Of a DNA stretch of 35,876 nucleotides, positions 33,157-35,876 are shown piece after piece. Source of the DNA: an uncultured Fidelibacterota bacterium (GTDB taxonomy: Bacteria > Fidelibacterota > Marinisomatia > Marinisomatales > UBA1611). The translations under genes and the position numbers were made by a program. The stretch's first letter is position 1. Each line of letters starts with the position of its first letter. The notes below the pieces were generated by a model, which was given only the letters and a program-made list of their open reading frames with translations, made no database searches and was not told the origin of the DNA. The stretch spans positions 1 through 35,876 of the forward strand of contig CACEUX010000019.1 of assembly GCA_902562835.1 (NCBI GenBank), given 5' to 3'.

Positions 33157-34193
33157 ACATTATATCTCTTTTTAATTTTATTGACCCTATCAATTGAGTC
33201 AGTGATTCTTTTTTCAGTTATTTTCCCATGACGAATGAGGTCACAAATAACACCTATTGATCTAGGGATATAATCAGGGTCATAAATTAAATTATTACCA
33301 AGACAGAAAAGATCTATGCCTGCATTGATCATGAGTTCAAATGTGTCATGTAAATCATAGTGGTCTGAGATTGCTCTCATGCTGGGGTCGTCGCATATGA
33401 CTGGACCGGAAAATCCAAGGTCATTTCTTAGCATTTCAGTCACTATTTTTTTTGAAAGGGATGATGGAAAATCCTGGTCAAGCTTTGTATCAAAGGTATG
33501 GGATACCATTATCATTTCCAGATCACCAGATTGAATCATCTCATCAAAAGGGATAAGGTCCTTTACAGACCAAGTATCTGAAATATCTGTGAAACCTTCA
33601 TGAGTATCTCCCGAAGCTGACCCAAGTCCAGGAAAATGTTTTCCACATGTAATAATTTTTTTCCTCTTATGTTGCTCAATAAATATCTTAGAATGCTCTA
33701 TGATGGCTTGAGTGTCTTTTGAGAATGAACGCTCCGAATCGCTAATAACGGTGTCTTGACCATGGTCGAGATCCAGTACTGGTGCGAAGTTTAAATTGAT
33801 GCCCAAGCCAGAAAGGGTAGAGGCCATCGTTTTTGCAAATTGCTCGGTCATTAATGGGTCATTAAGAACACCGATGTGCTGCCAGGATGGTGTTTCTTCA
33901 AATCCATATACTGATTTGAGACGGTGAACCTGTCCTCCTTCTTGATCAACCGAGATCAAGAGTGGATGTTCTGAAAGATCTTGAAGTTGGCTTATTAATT
34001 TTTTAACCTGCTTAGGAGATTCTATGTTTCGTGTTCCATCTCCACCTATTTCAAGGTCCTCATCATACAGTATCACTCCGCCAATATTGAATTCTGTTAC
34101 ATATCTGGCAATATCAGAGTCTTTTTCAAGAGCCTTGCCCCTGAATCCTGCAATGATAATTTGCCCAACTAGTTGTTCAATTGATTTTGACAT
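33153..34193 (-). CDS. Cytoplasmic glycoside hydrolase family 3 (NagZ-like beta-N-acetylglucosaminidase)
   Basis: A 346-aa single-domain GH3 enzyme, the length of NagZ. SVDQEGGQVHRL (81-92), GKHFPGLG (184-191) and the Asp-His dyad D196-H198 (GDTHEG) match the NagZ catalytic loop. The nucleophile is predicted at D268 (ICDDPSM, where NagZ has SDDLSM). There is no signal peptide, so it works in the cytoplasm, where NagZ removes GlcNAc from muropeptides. First gene of an eight-gene operon with kinase, SpoIID-like, symporter and NagX-like genes, which supports amino sugar recycling. A candidate promoter lies 23-50 bases upstream. Confidence 0.9.
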   Translation of the reverse strand: MSKSIEQLVGQIIIAGFRGKALEKDSDIARYVTEFNIGGVILYDEDLEIGGDGTRNIESPKQVKKLISQLQDLSEHPLLISVDQEGGQVHRLKSVYGFEETPSWQHIGVLNDPLMTEQFAKTMASTLSGLGINLNFAPVLDLDHGQDTVISDSERSFSKDTQAIIEHSKIFIEQHKRKKIITCGKHFPGLGSASGDTHEGFTDISDTWSVKDLIPFDEMIQSGDLEMIMVSHTFDTKLDQDFPSSLSKKIVTEMLRNDLGFSGPVICDDPSMRAISDHYDLHDTFELMINAGIDLFCLGNNLIYDPDYIPRSIGVICDLIRHGKITEKRITDSIDRVNKIKKRYNV

Positions 34194-34215
34194 CTATTAA
34201 AACTAATTTGAAAAA

Positions 34216-34243
34216 GTTATATCTCTAATAAAAAGAGTATCAA
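34216..34243 (-). promoter_or_regulatory. Candidate promoter for the amino-sugar operon
   Basis: On the minus strand, TTGATA (complement of 34238-34243) and TATAAC (complement of 34216-34221) are each one base from consensus, spaced 16 bases. The predicted start near 34209 leaves a leader of about 16 bases before ATG 34193. The spacer contains CTCT and AGAG as a short dyad. It lies in the 100-base gap divergent to the lipoprotein GH3 gene. Confidence 0.45.
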
Positions 34244-34293
34244 TTATAAAATTAAAATTAAAAGATTTGTAATATTCTTATTGATAAATATTT

Positions 34294-35876
34294 ATGATTA
34301 ATTCAATTATATCACGTTTAAACTATATCATTTGCATTACGGCGTTAGCACTTTTCATGAGTTGCTCGACTTTGCCCAGCGGTTCAAAGAATTGGGCTGA
34401 GAGCACTTTAAAAGATTTATCATTACGTCAAAAGATCGGGCAAATGCTCATATACCGCATGAGTATGCGCTTAAAAGATATTCGATCAACTAAATGGGAT
34501 GAGATAGTGGAGCTTATAGACTCCGATGGTTTAGGTGGTGTACACCTTTGGTATGGTGATGCGAGTAGCTCATTGACCATAATGAATGAAATGCAAGGCA
34601 GGTCCAGGGTTCCTATTCTTTTTGATGCAGATATTGAATATGGTCTTAATCAGAGATTTCCAATGGGTACTGATCTTTTACCATTAATGGCGATTGCAGC
34701 AACGGGTAAACCCGATAATGCATATGAAGTAGGAAAAATAATTGCAAAAGAAGCAAGAGCAGTTGGGATTCAATGGAATTTTTCACCTGTTGTGGATGTT
34801 AATAATAATTCTGCAAATCCAATTATTAATGTGCGATCATTTAGTGAAGATCCTAAAATAGTCATTGATTATGGAATACAGTTTATGAAGGGTCTCCAGG
34901 ACCATGGCATGCTAGCGACTGCTAAGCATTTTCCCGGGCATGGTGATACAGAGACAGATTCGCACTCCTCACTTGCTATGATCTCTAGTGACTCACTAAG
35001 GCTATGGACTATAGAGATTCCACCCTTTGAGGCAATGATAAATAATGGAGTTGATGCTGTAATGGTTGGACATATACATGCACCTGACTACCAACCTGAC
35101 TCTGATAGACCCGCATCGATGGATTCATTTTGGGTAAATGGTATTTTAAAAAATAAACTGAATTTCAATGGAGCCATTGTAACAGATGGCATGGGCATGG
35201 GCGGTATTACAAAAAATTATTCGGATGCATTTGCGCTGGTTGAGGCCGTAAATGCAGGGTGTGATATCATCATACAGAATTATGATATAAGAGGCTCTAT
35301 TAATACTCTAGAAAAAGCTGTTATGGATGGCAGAATATCAGAGGACAGAATTAATGAATCCGCATTAAAAATGCTAAAAATGAAAGAAAAAGTGGGTCTT
35401 CATTTAAACAATAATGTCTTTTTAGAAAATATCCAAAATAATCTTGGCCATAAGGAGCACAAGAGTACTGCAAAAAGGATAGCTTCGGAGGCTATTACAT
35501 GCGTAAAACTTGACAAACCAATGATACCATTAACACAATATCAAGGCCAAAATTTGTTTGTGATAGATATATATGACTCAGAACACAAGCATTCTATATC
35601 CAACGTAACAAAAGGACTTATATCATCTGGTTTAAAAGTAAAGCCATATCAGGTCGATGGCTCTGATTCGGAAAACGTATTAAACGTAATAATTAATGAG
35701 ATACCTGAAAACTCCAATGTGATTCTAAATACCTTTGTTAATTATAAGGCTAGAAAAGATAAGATATCACTGCCTCCTAATGAATTGAATTTCATCAAGA
35801 ATATGCTTAAAAAAACAAGCAACGTAGTCCTAGGCAGTTTAGGCAATCCGTACATCATTCAGGATTTGCCTGATAT
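34294..35876 (+). CDS. Exported lipoprotein glycoside hydrolase family 3, partial
   Basis: The frame begins at ATG 34294 and runs off the right edge after 527 complete codons. A lipoprotein signal ends ALFMSC (Cys24), so the enzyme is attached to a membrane outside the cytoplasm. The GH3 domain shows LSLRQKIGQML, AKHFPGHGDTETDSHSSL (K211, H212, D222, H224: the NagZ-type Asp-His dyad) and the nucleophile D298 in IVTDGMGMGG. After about residue 400 a second alpha/beta (GH3 C-terminal-like) domain starts. The Asp-His dyad predicts beta-N-acetylhexosaminidase activity on outer cell wall or chitin-type sugars. Divergent from the cytoplasmic GH3 operon, so the pair could cover outside and inside steps of one pathway. 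Confidence 0.92.
   Translation, partial: MINSIISRLNYIICITALALFMSCSTLPSGSKNWAESTLKDLSLRQKIGQMLIYRMSMRLKDIRSTKWDEIVELIDSDGLGGVHLWYGDASSSLTIMNEMQGRSRVPILFDADIEYGLNQRFPMGTDLLPLMAIAATGKPDNAYEVGKIIAKEARAVGIQWNFSPVVDVNNNSANPIINVRSFSEDPKIVIDYGIQFMKGLQDHGMLATAKHFPGHGDTETDSHSSLAMISSDSLRLWTIEIPPFEAMINNGVDAVMVGHIHAPDYQPDSDRPASMDSFWVNGILKNKLNFNGAIVTDGMGMGGITKNYSDAFALVEAVNAGCDIIIQNYDIRGSINTLEKAVMDGRISEDRINESALKMLKMKEKVGLHLNNNVFLENIQNNLGHKEHKSTAKRIASEAITCVKLDKPMIPLTQYQGQNLFVIDIYDSEHKHSISNVTKGLISSGLKVKPYQVDGSDSENVLNVIINEIPENSNVILNTFVNYKARKDKISLPPNELNFIKNMLKKTSNVVLGSLGNPYIIQDLPD

Noticed and set aside
1-35876. Search by eye for tRNA, rRNA, CRISPR repeats, transposases, integrases and phage genes
   Set aside because: None seen. 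Gaps between genes are all shorter than about 150 bases and no regularly spaced repeats or mobile-element proteins were found, so the window looks like ordinary chromosome.

Overview
The window is AT-rich and densely coded, with no stretch of more than about 150 bases lacking a gene. I saw no rRNA, tRNA, insertion sequence or CRISPR array. It looks like chromosome from an aerobic, Gram-negative, free-living bacterium. The evidence is a caa3/aa3-type cytochrome oxidase, a membrane quinol:cytochrome c reductase with exported hemes, lipoprotein signal peptides and a Tat-type Rieske protein. The gene style (split b6-type cytochrome b, giant multiheme cytochrome c, HEAT protein, CtaA with an Asn variant) suggests the FCB side of the tree, perhaps a marine Marinimicrobia/SAR406-like lineage. 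That assignment is inference from memory of gene styles and was not tested.

Region 1 (1-12212) is respiration. A minus-strand operon (2059 to beyond base 1) carries a 4-TM protein, a 52-aa membrane protein, a two-cluster ferredoxin and the N-terminal 331 residues of cytochrome c oxidase subunit I. Divergent from it are a plastocyanin-like copper protein with its own promoter and terminator, and a CusF-SCO fusion lipoprotein. Facing them is a nine-gene minus-strand operon (12066 to 3865). It encodes a three-repeat SRPBCC protein, three micro membrane proteins (35, 48 and 52 aa), a membrane-anchored HEAT protein, a Rieske protein, cytochrome b6-like and subunit IV-like proteins, and a 1000-aa cytochrome with eight CxxCH sites. 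This appears to be a complete, unusual bc-type complex with extra subunits. Divergently transcribed (12213-15122) is a compact operon for oxidase maturation: heme A synthase, SCO, heme O synthase and a DUF420 protein.

Region 2 (15123-25769) is mixed. It holds a roughly 1525-aa protein with an AMP-forming acyl ligase at the N-terminus and a GNAT acetyltransferase at the C-terminus. A GAF/HD-GYP cyclic-di-GMP phosphodiesterase follows, overlapping a small unknown protein. Next come an SLC13-type transporter with TrkA-C domains, a DUF302 protein, a MATE exporter and a pterin carbinolamine dehydratase.

Region 3 (25774-35876) is a tightly packed eight-gene minus-strand operon (34193 to 25774). 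It encodes a cytoplasmic GH3 glycosidase, a ROK/BadF-like sugar kinase, a SpoIID-like protein lacking a signal peptide, a sodium:solute symporter, a NagX/HGSNAT-like membrane acetyltransferase, a PqqB-like metallo-beta-lactamase-fold protein, a short-chain dehydrogenase and BioY. A second GH3 enzyme, an exported lipoprotein, is transcribed divergently and runs off the right edge. The first five genes and the lipoprotein GH3 read as a route for taking up and recycling amino sugars or peptidoglycan fragments.
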